From Nematopogon swammerdamellus (taxonomy: Eukaryota; Arthropoda; Insecta; Lepidoptera; Adelidae), in contig OX336345.1 of assembly GCA_946902875.1 (NCBI GenBank), positions 16,895,395 through 16,959,394 of the forward strand: DNA of 64,000 bases, in the 5' to 3' direction. Below the pieces are notes generated by a model. The model was not told the origin of the DNA and did no database searches. It was given only the letters and a program-made list of their open reading frames with translations. Numbering within the stretch: the stretch's first letter is position 1; every line of letters starts with the position of its first letter. This document shows, piece by piece, positions 33,101-37,800 of this stretch. The position numbers and the translations under genes were made by a program.

Positions 33101-33540
33101 TACACAAGTTTCAGTAGCCTTTGTGGACCAAATGTGAAAATTTCGTGTCTGGGCTTCTTGACAGGTTAGAGTAGGTCTACACACCTGTGTATGTGTATAG
33201 GTTACACACAATCTAAATCCGTTTGGAACAGAACAGTTATTGAGCCAAGTTGACACAGGTCATCTAACCCTATACGATGGGCGCGAGGCCTGTCAGTAAA
33301 ATTGATACTCGGCTTATATCCTCCCTCAGCTTACCAGATACGTACCTCCCTGCGGGAAAAATTGCGAGTAGATCAGCTTGAAGGTGTCCTCCTTGACCAC
33401 GCCGGTGGGACACTCGGCCTTGAAGCCTCGGTAGAGCCTCTTCAGCTCTGGCTCTGTGAAGCGCGTGACTCGCCGCAGCGCAGCCAGCGAGTCGGGCCGG
33501 TAGCGCGGCAGCTGCTCGCCCAGCTCCTCAAGTTCCGAGT
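6021..33540 (-). CDS. KChIP: Kv channel-interacting protein (KChIP), EF-hand calcium sensor
   Basis: Coding join on -: 33540-33346, 7099-7026, 6572-6360, 6131-6021. About 196 residues are visible; only the extreme N-terminus, upstream of 33540, is missing. Order: a core-entry helix '[20 protein letters not shown]'; a degenerate EF-hand 1 where '[12 protein letters not shown]' lacks the calcium ligands, as in the neuronal calcium sensor family; EF-hand 2 '[12 protein letters not shown]'; EF-hand 3 '[12 protein letters not shown]'; EF-hand 4 '[12 protein letters not shown]'; and the C-terminus 'SMGVFDSCF'. The motif '[20 protein letters not shown]' is typical of KChIPs rather than frequenin or recoverin. 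Family members bind the N-terminus of Kv4 (Shal) channels and tune A-type current in a calcium-dependent way. All three junctions keep frame (phases 1, 0, 0). The 26.2-kb first visible intron contains the whole SUMO gene. Confidence 0.93.
6360..6572 (-). CDS. KChIP: KChIP exon (EF-hand 3)
   Basis: Exactly 71 codons between the acceptor TTTACAG (ending 6573) and the donor CAG|GTAATT (6360/6359). It starts '[12 protein letters not shown]', completing EF-hand 2, carries EF-hand 3, and ends 'KVDRLFQ'. Confidence 0.94.
7026..7099 (-). CDS. KChIP: KChIP exon (EF-hand 2)
   Basis: 74 bases between the acceptor TTTCAG and the donor GAA|GTAAGT. The first two bases CC complete an Ala codon with the G that ends the exon at 33346. 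It encodes '[19 protein letters not shown]' and the following helix start. Confidence 0.92.
7100..7940. other. KChIP intron, no feature recognised
   Basis: Intronic sequence just upstream (on -) of the 74-base exon. I saw no exon, RNA gene or named repeat here. Confidence 0.4.
7941..8085 (-). repeat. Diverged reverse copy of the SINE body
   Basis: 'GGTGGTACCAACCCAGTCGG', 'CTACCACCTAGTAAGGTGG' and 'GGGAAGGGACCTACAGTTTT' match the reverse complement of the SINE body at 29385-29450 with many changes. It lies in the KChIP intron. Confidence 0.6.
8088..8117. repeat. 30-bp near-perfect palindrome
   Basis: AATTTACGTGCATA, CC, TATGCACGTAAATT: 14-bp arms with a 2-base spacer. Unlike the palindromes at 26.3 and 27.0 kb, I see no matching 8-bp direct repeats beside it. 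Confidence 0.8.
8440..8880 (+). repeat. Short degenerate tandem repeat with TATAAAAG boxes
   Basis: Units of roughly 75 bp share 'GCCAATTCT.TGGACTGCTGA', 'ACTGCAGCAGTGTTGTTT' and 'GACTATAAAAGG'. The last two carry TATAAAAGG in the same position. Two 'CCAATCAGAGCGCG'-type stretches lie at 8607-8642. It is inside the KChIP intron and no ORF of interest follows. Confidence 0.55.
8881..9540. other. KChIP intron, CpG-rich patch and anonymous sequence
   Basis: A modest GC-rich patch lies at 9010-9090, and 'GCACGAGTGCGATCG'-type sequence at 9190-9240 resembles repeat termini, but no boundaries could be set. ORFs at 9107-9475 lack recognisable content. Confidence 0.35.
9541..9902. mobile_element. 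MITE with about 80-bp imperfect terminal inverted repeats
   Basis: The left end 'TAAGGTGTTTCGTTTGTCAT' and the reverse complement of the right end 'TAAGGTGTTTCGTTAGTCAT' continue matching through 'TTAACTTCGGGAGGGTTA' and 'ACATACTCAAATAAA'. TATA flanks both sides, so the target duplication is TA or TATA; the AT context makes it ambiguous. It is 362 bp and non-coding. The superfamily cannot be fixed from this alone; a TA duplication would fit Tc1/mariner-like MITEs. Confidence 0.85.
10123..10447 (+). repeat. Lepidopteran interspersed repeat, G family
   Basis: Same family as 4396-4782: 'CCAAGTGCGAGTCGAACTCG', 'GAGGGCTCCGTATCGCCATG', 'TTCAACGGGCTACCTATTAC', ending 'GACGGATACGGAACTCTC'. It is slightly shorter, with a deletion around the promoter-distal T-rich part. 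Confidence 0.75.
10535..10640 (-). repeat. SINE 3' body, reverse orientation
   Basis: The T-run at 10535-10548 followed by 'ATGGAAACTGACACGGTTGG' is the reverse complement of the SINE tail. It ends near 'CATGTCAGTGCTTCCCC'. It is truncated at its 5' end. Confidence 0.75.
10641..12133. other. KChIP intron between repeats and the SUMO 3' end
   Basis: No exon or RNA gene was seen. A fragment resembling the 'CGCGAAGC...GCAGGTAAAAGCTAGTATG' repeat terminus lies at 10835-10875. Confidence 0.4.
12134..12139 (-). terminator. Candidate SUMO poly(A) signal
   Basis: TTTATT on + reads AATAAA on -, about 615 bases beyond the SUMO stop codon, and is the first such hexamer I found on -. It implies a 3' UTR of about 12115-12754. 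If used, this premature polyadenylation site lies within the KChIP transcription unit. Confidence 0.35.
12755..12895 (-). CDS. smt3: SUMO exon 3 (C-terminal half, di-glycine, stop)
   Basis: 47 codons including TAA (12755-12757), after the acceptor GATTGCAG. It starts '[13 protein letters not shown]' and contains the SIM-binding strand region and the QTGG cleavage site. The + strand ORF over it (12615-12947) is a shadow. Confidence 0.97.
   Translation of the reverse strand, partial: GLSMQVVRFRFDGQPINENDTPTSLEMEEGDTIEVYQQQTGGNPLV
12755..18216 (-). CDS. smt3: SUMO (small ubiquitin-like modifier), complete gene
   Basis: Coding join on -: 18216-18199, 18008-17892, 12895-12755; 6+39+46 = 91 residues, the usual length for insect SUMO. 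It starts MADEKK and continues '[20 protein letters not shown]', the ubiquitin-fold strands, then '[18 protein letters not shown]', and ends QQQTGG followed by NPLV. Ulp/SENP proteases would remove the last four residues to expose the Gly-Gly that is conjugated to lysines through Aos1-Uba2 and Ubc9. All introns are phase 0 with GT..AG sites. The start is the only ATG giving the conserved N-terminus. The gene lies wholly inside the first visible KChIP intron, on the same strand. Its 5-kb second intron hosts a fold-back element and SINE copies. Confidence 0.97.
13680..13925 (+). repeat. 68-bp minisatellite, left arm
   Basis: Units carry 'GGGCGAGGCCGAAGGCCGAG', 'CTGCGTTCAGGAAGACGATA' and 'GAAGAAAGTAAGTAACTAAG'. 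This is the same family as the 43850-46912 array. Confidence 0.85.
14090..14527 (-). pseudogene. Remnant of a repeat-borne protein (RPDG...RGN family)
   Basis: The - strand reads '[15 protein letters not shown]', then '[13 protein letters not shown]', '[20 protein letters not shown]', a stop after SSH, and in another frame '[12 protein letters not shown]'. The pattern of conserved stretches is one I have seen repeatedly in repetitive DNA of invertebrates, but I cannot name the protein's function. The region has at least one frame break and no start. A second piece of the same family lies at 18867-19193 ('FVVETMGP', '[16 protein letters not shown]'). It lies in the loop of the fold-back element. 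Confidence 0.6.
14575..15465 (-). repeat. 68-bp minisatellite, right arm (inverted)
   Basis: About 13 units of 'CTCGGCCTTCGGCCTCGCCC' plus 'TTAGTTACTTGCTTTCTTCG', the reverse complement of the left-arm unit. Units alternate subtly ('ATTATTTATCAGAACGTAGC' versus 'AGCTTCTTCCTGAACGCAGC'), suggesting a higher-order two- or three-unit repeat. Confidence 0.88.
15975..16565. mobile_element. Probable MITE with about 45-bp imperfect inverted ends
   Basis: The left 'GGTGGCGACTGGCTTGAATA' and the reverse complement of the right 'GGTGGAGACTGACTTGAATA' continue matching through TTTGCT and a GACATGA-like stretch. Exact ends and target duplication were not resolved. It contains a fragment near 16150-16215 ('ATGCCCATGGACATCC', 'CAGTCGGCCTGACA') also seen at 60785-60875. 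Confidence 0.55.
16647..16971 (+). repeat. SINE, near-complete copy, GTGTGGGG head
   Basis: The head 'TACCGTGTGGGGCCGGTACT' is followed by 'GTAAAAGGCGACTAAGGGAT', body 'CGTCGGTCGAAACGGCTATG', 'TTCAGTGTAGCCGGCACGAT' and the tail 'GTCAGTTTCCATAAAAAAAA'. It lies in SUMO intron 2. A second, 5'-truncated copy follows directly at 16972-17121. Confidence 0.8.
16972..17121 (+). repeat. SINE, 5'-truncated tandem copy
   Basis: It starts 'GGCTACGTAAATAGTTTGTG' immediately after the A-run of the previous copy and ends in its own A-run. Its sequence differs enough ('AAGGCTAACGTGGCACC') to be a separate insertion rather than a slippage copy. Confidence 0.75.
17892..18008 (-). CDS. smt3: SUMO exon 2
   Basis: 39 codons from GESEHINL to 'LMNAYCDRA', between the acceptor GGCGCAG (ending at 18009) and the donor GCG|GTAAGC. 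It includes the '[11 protein letters not shown]' segment around the SIM-contacting face. Confidence 0.97.
18199..18216 (-). CDS. smt3: SUMO exon 1 coding part (MADEKK)
   Basis: Six codons, then the donor AAG|GTACGT. Upstream on - (18217 to about 18450) is a CpG-rich 5' UTR and probable TATA-less promoter. The + strand ORF at 18330-18569 opposite it is probably chance. Confidence 0.95.
18217..18450 (-). promoter_or_regulatory. CpG-rich SUMO 5' UTR / promoter region
   Basis: The GC-rich block stands out from AT-rich flanks and abuts the SUMO start codon. I see no TATA box at a sensible distance, as expected for a housekeeping gene. Transcription start is not defined by sequence alone. Confidence 0.45.
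18867..19193 (-). pseudogene. Second remnant of the RPDG...RGN repeat-borne protein
   Basis: A 108-residue open stretch with '[19 protein letters not shown]', '[16 protein letters not shown]' and '[17 protein letters not shown]'. The order and spacing match the 14090-14527 remnant (FAVETLGP, then RGNAASVLG). It lacks the upstream RPDG part, and the frame downstream is shifted. The flank 'ACACCCTGTAT' at about 19202 resembles transposon termini. It lies in the KChIP intron. Confidence 0.5.
19660..20020 (+). repeat. Local direct duplication, about 186 bp
   Basis: Two tandem copies share 'AATACAGGTACGAATTTTGC', 'GATTTCATCATTGAAATTT' and 'CAACTATGTGTCACTTGCCC' with about 10% difference. It is AT-rich and non-coding. 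Confidence 0.75.
20031..21027. other. KChIP intron, no feature recognised
   Basis: AT-rich sequence with no exon or shared repeat identified. It leads into the tRNA-like element on the right. Confidence 0.35.
21028..21103 (-). repeat. tRNA-like SINE head with box A and box B
   Basis: On -, 'TTAGCTCAGTGGTAAGC' fits a pol III box A and 'GTGGGTTCGAACCCCAC' is a perfect T-arm with box B. The D-arm and acceptor stems do not pair properly and the anticodon region is long, so this is not a functional tRNA. A second copy with related flanks ('ACGAATATCG.CTTCTGTTGG') is at 24547-24630, which argues for a tRNA-derived repeat. Confidence 0.6.
21104..22111. other. KChIP intron, repeat debris
   Basis: It contains a possible degraded tRNA-like box B ('GCGGGTTCGAGGCTCGC', 21426) and 'GGTTTGCAGGATTGAAGGAT' (21147), of which an inverted relative lies near 24300-24345. 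No gene was seen. Confidence 0.35.
22112..23003 (+). repeat. Direct repeats of about 330 bp in a CpG-rich stretch
   Basis: 'AGTACCAGGGACACAGC', 'GAGACGCCGGACACATCCGG' and 'CTGCGCTCGCCTAGACG' occur at 22250-22480 and again at 22580-22790. 'GGTAGATAAGAGTCTCAGTA' occurs twice, with a diverged third copy ending 'TCTCTGTA' (22950-22985). It is part of the same repeat complex as the 100-bp array that follows. Confidence 0.75.
23230..23770 (+). repeat. 100-bp minisatellite, small array
   Basis: About five and a half units of 'TTTTGTTTTGGTCATAACTC', 'GAGAACCACTGGTGCTAGAC', 'CATCGTGTTGGTACTCAAAC' and 'TCTCGGTGAGATCTATCCAT', all in + orientation. The same unit builds the arrays at 51190-53385 and 57305-59120, where it also appears inverted. 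Confidence 0.9.
24547..24630 (-). repeat. Second tRNA-like SINE head
   Basis: On -, 'TTAGCCCAGTGGTAAGCGTG' and 'CATGGGTTCGAGTCCCAC' give box A and box B spaced as in the 21028-21103 copy. Flanking 'CACCCTAACATTGCTT' is shared with that copy's flank. Confidence 0.55.
24631..25544. other. KChIP intron, no feature recognised
   Basis: Anonymous sequence. The ORF at 24660-25004 has no recognisable domain. Confidence 0.35.
25545..25763 (+). CDS. Small Arg-rich ORF, function unknown
   Basis: 72 codons, with an Arg-rich N-terminus '[14 protein letters not shown]', a Trp/Pro middle and an Arg-rich C-terminus '[10 protein letters not shown]'. It sits in a GC-rich island within AT-rich DNA. The ORF spans an inverted repeat (ACGGAGCTCTCCG / CGGAGAGCTCCGT), so base composition and dyad structure may explain it without coding. 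The opposite strand is also open (25445-25708). I do not recognise it; a real gene is possible but not supported beyond openness. Confidence 0.15.
   Translation: MTTFNRPARRRRRAVRRIRSSPRWGWWWPTCLVPPPIARSLPRVVPESSVATACTRRRAWRLVSRRRRYYRI
25991..26190 (+). repeat. G-family repeat, diverged 5' fragment
   Basis: 'CGGTCAAGTGCGAGTTGGAC' and 'CGCACCGAGTTTCGCGTATC' match the start of the 4396-4782 family; the rest is diverged. Confidence 0.5.
26266..26310. mobile_element. 29-bp palindrome flanked by 8-bp direct repeats
   Basis: TCCACAAG (26266-26273), then CACGATGTAGGAAA, C, TTTCCTACATCGTG (26274-26302), then TCCACAAG again (26303-26310). The direct repeat is perfect and the arms are perfect. It reads like the two termini of a transposon joined, with an 8-bp target duplication. 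Confidence 0.75.
26789..26823. repeat. 35-bp palindrome
   Basis: CAAAATACCACGCAG, GGTCA, CTGCGTGGTATTTTG: 15-bp perfect arms with a 5-base spacer. It begins CA and ends TG like its neighbours at 26274 and 27022, but flanking 8-bp repeats are not present. Confidence 0.8.
27014..27068. mobile_element. 39-bp palindrome flanked by 8-bp direct repeats
   Basis: GTATTTTG (27014-27021), then CAAAGAGTTTGTATT, 9 bases, AATACAAACTCTTTG (27022-27060), then GTATTTTG (27061-27068). Arms and flanking repeats are perfect. It has the same design as 26266-26310 with different arm sequence. Confidence 0.75.
27069..27534. other. KChIP intron, no feature recognised
   Basis: Anonymous sequence. Confidence 0.35.
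27535..27895 (-). repeat. G-family repeat, reverse copy
   Basis: It begins 'TTTTTAGGGTTCCGTATCCG', then (GTCT)n, 'AATAGGTAGCCAGTTGAAAT', and ends near 'CATTGCGATACGGAATAAGG'. Near full length, in - orientation relative to 4396-4782. Confidence 0.75.
28144..28375 (+). repeat. SINE-like 3' part (as at 181-515)
   Basis: 'CACCTTGGCACGGTCCTTCC', 'GCAGGTGGGTCTTCGTGCCT', 'GGTGGTCGGTGTTGTGCTGT' and 'ACGATTGTCGGGATACAGTG' match the 181-515 copy. The tail is replaced by a T/G-rich run. Confidence 0.7.
28765..29121. repeat. Long inverted repeat, about 145-bp arms, about 68-bp loop
   Basis: The left arm runs from 'ACATAAAACCGACTTCCTAA' to 'CTAGAGTTGAAGGCGGTGCT' (to about 28908). The right arm, 'AGCACCGCCTTCAACTCTAG' to 'TTAGGAAGTCGGTTTTATGT', is its near-perfect reverse complement (28975-29121). 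The outer AACCGACTTCC motif is a common lepidopteran repeat terminus; the same motif inverted lies at 30895-30917. Confidence 0.88.
29171..29207. repeat. GC-rich 37-base hairpin containing the 68-bp-repeat core
   Basis: GGCGGAATCGC, a 15-base loop TCGGCCTTCGGCCTC, GCGATTCCGCC. The loop equals the core of the 68-bp minisatellite unit. It lies 50 bases from the long inverted repeat. Confidence 0.75.
29251..29590 (+). repeat. SINE with tRNA-like plus 5S-rRNA-like head
   Basis: 'TAGCTCAGTGGTGCAGAC' (29261) resembles a pol III box A and 'AGGTTCGGATTCCTCG' (29364) a box B. Between them 'TTAAGCAACGCTGGGTGCGG' and 'AGTACTTAGATGGGTGACCG' closely match the internal A box and C box of eukaryotic 5S rRNA. 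The body from 'GGTGGTAGGGTTTAACC' on is shared with the GTGTGGGG-headed copies. The tail is cut at about 29593, joining another repeat. Confidence 0.8.
29595..29795 (+). repeat. Short degenerate tandem repeat
   Basis: Three units of 'GAACTTAGTAGAATGGACAG' plus 'ACATAAACGTGTTACGGAA' with variable spacers (29598, 29690, 29746). It directly abuts the truncated SINE. Confidence 0.7.
29925..30917 (+). repeat. Lepidopteran retroelement-like fragments
   Basis: 'AATCGGCCCACAATTGACGG' (30009) and 'AATCGGCCCTCAATTGACGG' (30786) mark two copies of one terminus; the second ends 'GAACCTCCTCC' and 'GGAAGTCGGTTAAAAA'. 'GAAGGTAACCACACACCATA' is repeated at 30593 and 30664. No intact ORF. Family assignment is from familiar terminal motifs only. 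Confidence 0.5.
31535..31655. mobile_element. 121-bp MITE, inverted ends AGGCCCA..TTGC..CCAACACGAA
   Basis: The left 'AGGCCCAATTGCGCCAACAC' and the reverse complement of the right 'AGGCCCACTTGCACCAACAC' match over about 30 bp, both followed by GAATTTA. The target duplication is unclear. The non-coding interior continues as a loose palindrome. Confidence 0.75.
31656..33345. other. KChIP intron next to the 33346 exon; CpG-rich repeat at about 32640-32900
   Basis: 'CGCACCATGCGGCACTGC' and 'CGCACTATGCGGCAGCGG' suggest a degraded inverted or direct repeat at 32698-32815. No exon was found in the interval. Confidence 0.35.
33346..33540 (-). CDS. KChIP: KChIP exon (N-terminal core, degenerate EF-hand 1)
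   Basis: 195 bases between the acceptor TTGTTACAG and the donor GGAG|GTACGT. It encodes '[20 protein letters not shown]', '[17 protein letters not shown]' and '[10 protein letters not shown]'. It starts with two bases of a split codon, so at least one more coding exon lies further upstream, not found in the window. The last base G joins CC at 7099 to give Ala. Confidence 0.93.
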
Positions 33541-33609
33541 CTGTAACAAAGCGAGCGAAGCCATCAGGCGAGCGTTTCTCATCTAAATACTTCGTCGGCT
33601 ATACTGCCA

Positions 33610-33770
33610 AGCTGTAGAGGCGGGTAAGACCACCCGCCAGGTGGAACGAAGTACAAGTACGTCGCCGGAAAGCAGCGGTCCCGTACCGCTGAACTACTGG
33701 AAGAAAATTGCAGAGGCGTTAGTACAGCAGTGGATGCTTACACGGTGATTGACTGACTGCTAAGCCCTTC
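33610..33770 (+). mobile_element. Non-LTR retrotransposon ORF2 3' end (fragment)
   Basis: 'CGTCGCCGGAAAGCAGCGG', 'GAACTACTGGAAGAAAATTG' and 'CAGCAGTGGATGCTTACACG' correspond to the C-terminal end common to lepidopteran LINE reverse transcriptases (pattern V-A-G-x-x-W...W-x-x-x-E-x-A-x-x-Q-Q-W). A better-preserved copy is at 34965-35130. Confidence 0.6.
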
Positions 33771-33943
33771 GCAATTCGTTATTTGTACCGGGATATCTTT
33801 CAAAGGACCGACTGCGACGCGTTTCCAGCGCTCACTTAGGTCACCAAATGTGGATCTAGTACCACATTCGGCCACATGAGGCGTCGACAATGCCTCGACT
33901 TGAGTGTGCCCTGTCTAGCTCTCTTGGTGTTCCATTGACGGTG

Positions 33944-34440
33944 TACCGTGTGGGGCCGGTACTTTAAAAGAATAGCCCCACTGCATCTCTCCCCGTGTAT
34001 GTCGTAAAAGGCGACTAAGGAATATGACTCCATTCTTATATTACTAGGTATACGGTACAGTACCGTGTGGGGCCGGTACTGTACCGTGTGGGGCCGGTAC
34101 TTTGTACCGTGTGGGGCCGGTACTTTAAAAGAATAGCCCCACTGCATCTCTTCCCGTGTATGTCGTAAAAGGCGACTAAGGGATATGCCTCCCTTCTTAT
34201 ATTACTAGGTGGTAGGGTTTAACCCGCCCGGGTTGATACCACCGCATTGAATGAAAGGTCGGTCGAAACGGCTATGTAAATAGTTTGTGTTTTCCGTCCA
34301 GTTCAGTGTAGCCGGCACGACCGAAGGGAAGTACTGACGAGGCACCAAGTTCACCCGGTGTTATGGGCTGAGATCACCGATGTTGTAGGTGATGTAGCCA
34401 ACCGTGTCAGTTTCCATAAAAATCAAAAAAACCATAGTAT
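33944..34440 (+). repeat. SINE cluster with repeated heads
   Basis: The head 'TACCGTGTGGGGCCGGTACT' occurs four times (33945, 34063, 34082, 34106). The first is followed by about 100 bp of element, the next two are bare heads, and the last leads a near-complete copy ending 'GTCAGTTTCCATAAAAATC'. It suggests repeated truncated insertion or template switching at one site. Confidence 0.8.
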
Positions 34441-34964
34441 AATCCGGGCTGGATTAGCTGATGACCAATTCGGACTATACTGGACTATTAGCGAAGTGTA
34501 CACCGGCCTGATGGCTTATCGACCACTCGCTCGCTCCGTAACACTGGGATCTCATCTTCGCAATAAACAATAAAAATGTCACGCTAAGTAAATAACAGGG
34601 CATTTCTGTGGCATACACCAAGGAGCGACTGAGAGTTAGTGGACCCTCGCGACTGGAACGTCCACTCCCGTAATATTTAAACTTTTTGAGCGCCGACAGA
34701 AGTTTCGAGAAGTCGGTGCACTAACCGAAAGTTTCGTCGATGAACTTTTAATATGAGCACTGAGCAGTCGGAGTTGGCTGGTGGTAAGTACAGGCGATTA
34801 GTATTTTAGTTATAGTTGTCGAAATATGGAAAGATTCAAAAGGTTTATTTATGAGATACTTAAAGAAAAACTGAGCATAGCGGTGGTGTTTGAGAATTCA
34901 GTAAATATTTTCGTTTCATCATACATTAAAGCAGAGCTTTCTTGGTTGACATATTTAACAGACC

Positions 34965-35130
34965 GCGAGGTTTTATGGGTGTCTCCCGCCAGGTGAAACG
35001 AAGACATCAAGTACCTACGTCGCCGGAAAGCAGTGGTTCCGTACCGTCGAAGACCGTGAGGACTGGAGGAAAATTGAAGAGGCTTATGCCCAGCAGTGGA
35101 TGCATATACACGTTTACTGGCTGACCAACT
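34965..35130 (+). mobile_element. Non-LTR retrotransposon ORF2 3' end
   Basis: Translates in part to 'VAGKQWFRT', 'DREDWRKIEEAYAQQWMH', the conserved C-terminal block of lepidopteran LINE ORF2 proteins. Upstream domains are absent; it is a 5'-truncated insertion. Confidence 0.65.
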
Positions 35131-36920
35131 TAGGCTTTATGAAGGCTCTCTCTAAAATATAAATGAAATACCTATGTTATTATCAAAGATGTATTACCTA
35201 CATATTTTATCGTATTGTCGATATCGCGACCGCCTGTTATAAGAGACTACAATTCTTTTCCAGAATGTTATATTAAAATTGAACCAACATTTCTTCGCGG
35301 GTAAGCACGGAGGGTTTCATAACAATTCTGAATTTGAATAACTCCACATACATATTCATATTTTGACATCAAGAGTTTAACAAAACTGTCTCCTCAACTG
35401 GCAAACAACGTTCTATCTAGGGTCTAAAACTCTACAAAGCGAGACGATTCAAGCGCAGAATCATACTAGGGCTCCCCAGGGCACCCCAGGGTTCCACGGC
35501 GCTCCCCAGGGTTCCACATTGGCTAATAGAAATTCTACAAAAACACAACGAAGCCTAAATCGGAATAAATATTATCATATTGTTTTCATGCGAGTACCTG
35601 ACTTCGAATACATGAATAACAAAGGTTTCCAGGGACTTGGATGGATAAATATTATTGTGCGTGACCTCCGGGCTCCGGACCCGTTCCCTGCTCGCCTCGC
35701 CGCATTATAGCTAGCAATAAAGTAAGGACACAAAGACATTTTGGAAGGTTTGATTGCGGTAGAGCCGGTGGGTCTAAAATTCTCACTACATCAGGGTCCT
35801 CGTAGGCCTGAGGGGACGTTCACTAAAGGGTTCTTTCCCAATTTTTTAACGGAGTTAAAATGGAAGAATCTATTCGTGCGTACTTATCTTAAATGTAGGT
35901 ATAATATAGTCAAAATTTCACAATTCCAAATTATTTATTGTGTAGAAGGTTAGTAACAATTTCAAAGTCTAGGTTAGTATCACTTTTTTTTATGATTACG
36001 CATGACACTTGGCGCCGCCGCGCCGTCAGCGTGGATTGTTGAGCCCACTGAGCCATATCACTGTGTTGAGCCGACGACGATCGCCCAAAAGCATTCGGTT
36101 TAGAACGGGGGCTGCGAATGAGCATGTGCTCTGGCTCCTCTGACTCCGCCACTCGTTCCGTATTACATAACAAAAAATATTAAACACGTGTTTGTTTAAA
36201 CTTGTCTAATGCAAAGTCCTACCGCTGCCAATATGCAAATGATGTTTTCCATCATACCAAGCGCCGGTTACGGCGCTGCTAGGCGCTCACCTTTAGTTTC
36301 GGGGGAAATTTTCGTAATTAGGTAGCTCGAGGAATTGATGTAGTTTCTCTGGGCGATTATATTATGAGGACGTGAGCGAAATAATGCAAGTAATAGGTGA
36401 CTTAAAAGCAATAATCCATTCATGTTACTTATATATTGCATTATATAACTTTTTTCGAGATACAAAAATTGTGAGGTATATTTTATTATTTTTGTTTACA
36501 CCTTGGAAATTTGTTCTATTAAGTAGGTACTGAAGATGTTAGAAATTCTAACGAAATTAAATCGATGAAATGAAAAAAAAAAACTCCATCCATAATGTTT
36601 TCTAGAAATGCTCATAGTAGAAATACTCATAGTAGATAGGTCATATGAATACATTATATTCTGATAACATATGATGATATACCTATCTAGATAAACTTGA
36701 AAAAAAACATTATCTAAATTAAAAATTTCATCCAAATCGTTGGAGTCGTTTCCGAGAAACCAATTATATATATAGGTATATAGATATACAGGGTGTTGTA
36801 ACGCCCAGTACATTAATTTCGCCAGCGCAATCCTCATGTTTTTCTGACAGAAAAAAATAAATAAAGTTTTTCTTTAAAGTGTATAGTTCTGGAGATTAAA
36901 TTTTTGAAATTTATGATTTC
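35131..36920. other. Intergenic, no gene recognised
   Basis: Mostly AT-rich. A small repeat of 'GCTCCCCAGGGTTCCAC' lies near 35470-35515. 'ATATACAGGGTGTTGTAACG' at 36785 resembles a transposon terminus. ORFs are not convincing. Confidence 0.35.
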
Positions 36921-36928
36921 GTCTAGTG

Positions 36929-37289
36929 CAGCGGTTCTCAAACTTTTTCGGTGACGGAACCCTTTTGGAAAGCGAAATATTTGACGGAGCCCTAAAATAA
37001 ATAAAAATTTGTTTTTGTGCATTCTTCGCGAGCGGAGCCGCGGGCTCAGCTAGTAATATTATAATAAAAAAAAATACAATAATTATGTAAATATCTAACG
37101 GGAGGTCTGAAACTGTTTCTTATTTTTATTCATCAATTGGTTGATATTAAGTTTGATAGGAGAGAGTTGAGTTGAGTTCGTCTGCGCAGCCGAGCTGAAT
37201 CGAGCCAGAGAGGTGAGGTGTATTTTTTTTTCTCGTATTCTCGCGGAGCCCCCACAGAGGCTCCGCGGAGCACACTTTGAGTATGGCTG
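36929..37289. mobile_element. hAT-type MITE with 8-bp target duplication
   Basis: Target duplication GTCTAGTG is perfect at 36921-36928 and 37290-37297. The left terminus CAGCGGTTCTCAAACTTTTT and the reverse complement of the right, CAGCCATACTCAAAGTGTGC, are imperfect inverted repeats of hAT style. Inside (37024-37055) lies a reverse terminus of the 'GAGCCCGCGGCTCCGCTCGC' repeat, so a second element probably inserted into or was captured by this one. There is no transposase. Confidence 0.88.
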
Positions 37290-37800
37290 GTCTAGTGTAA
37301 TTGCGTGCGTGTGTAGTGTAGTGCGTTGTTGCCGCTCCGCACCAAGGAGAATACCTACGGGAGACGCAACGCTACTGCGTTTGTATCGGAGCACGGCTAG
37401 CCAAAAATCCCTACTACTACGAAAATCGAAATCGCAATTTAATCTTTTATGACGTGACTTGTCTATCTCCGTTACCCATATCGCGCCCCGCGATATGGAG
37501 AGAGACAGAGCGAGCAAGGCGAGCGACAGGTTTGTTATCGCTGGCTTGGCTCGGGTATCTGGTAGTAAGAGCCGACCGTCCGACCAATCGGAAGCCTTGC
37601 TTGACGGCAACTTGACGGGATCACTACGAATGCCAGTCTGACGGACAATGATGGTGCGGTATATCTGTGAATTTTGAAATTGTTATTTGTAATATTATTT
37701 CAAATAGTTTTTACTGAACGAATATTATTGTTTGAATCCAAAAAAATATTGAAAAATTAAACAAGACTGTTGATTTAATATTTTTGAAAAGTTGTACTAA

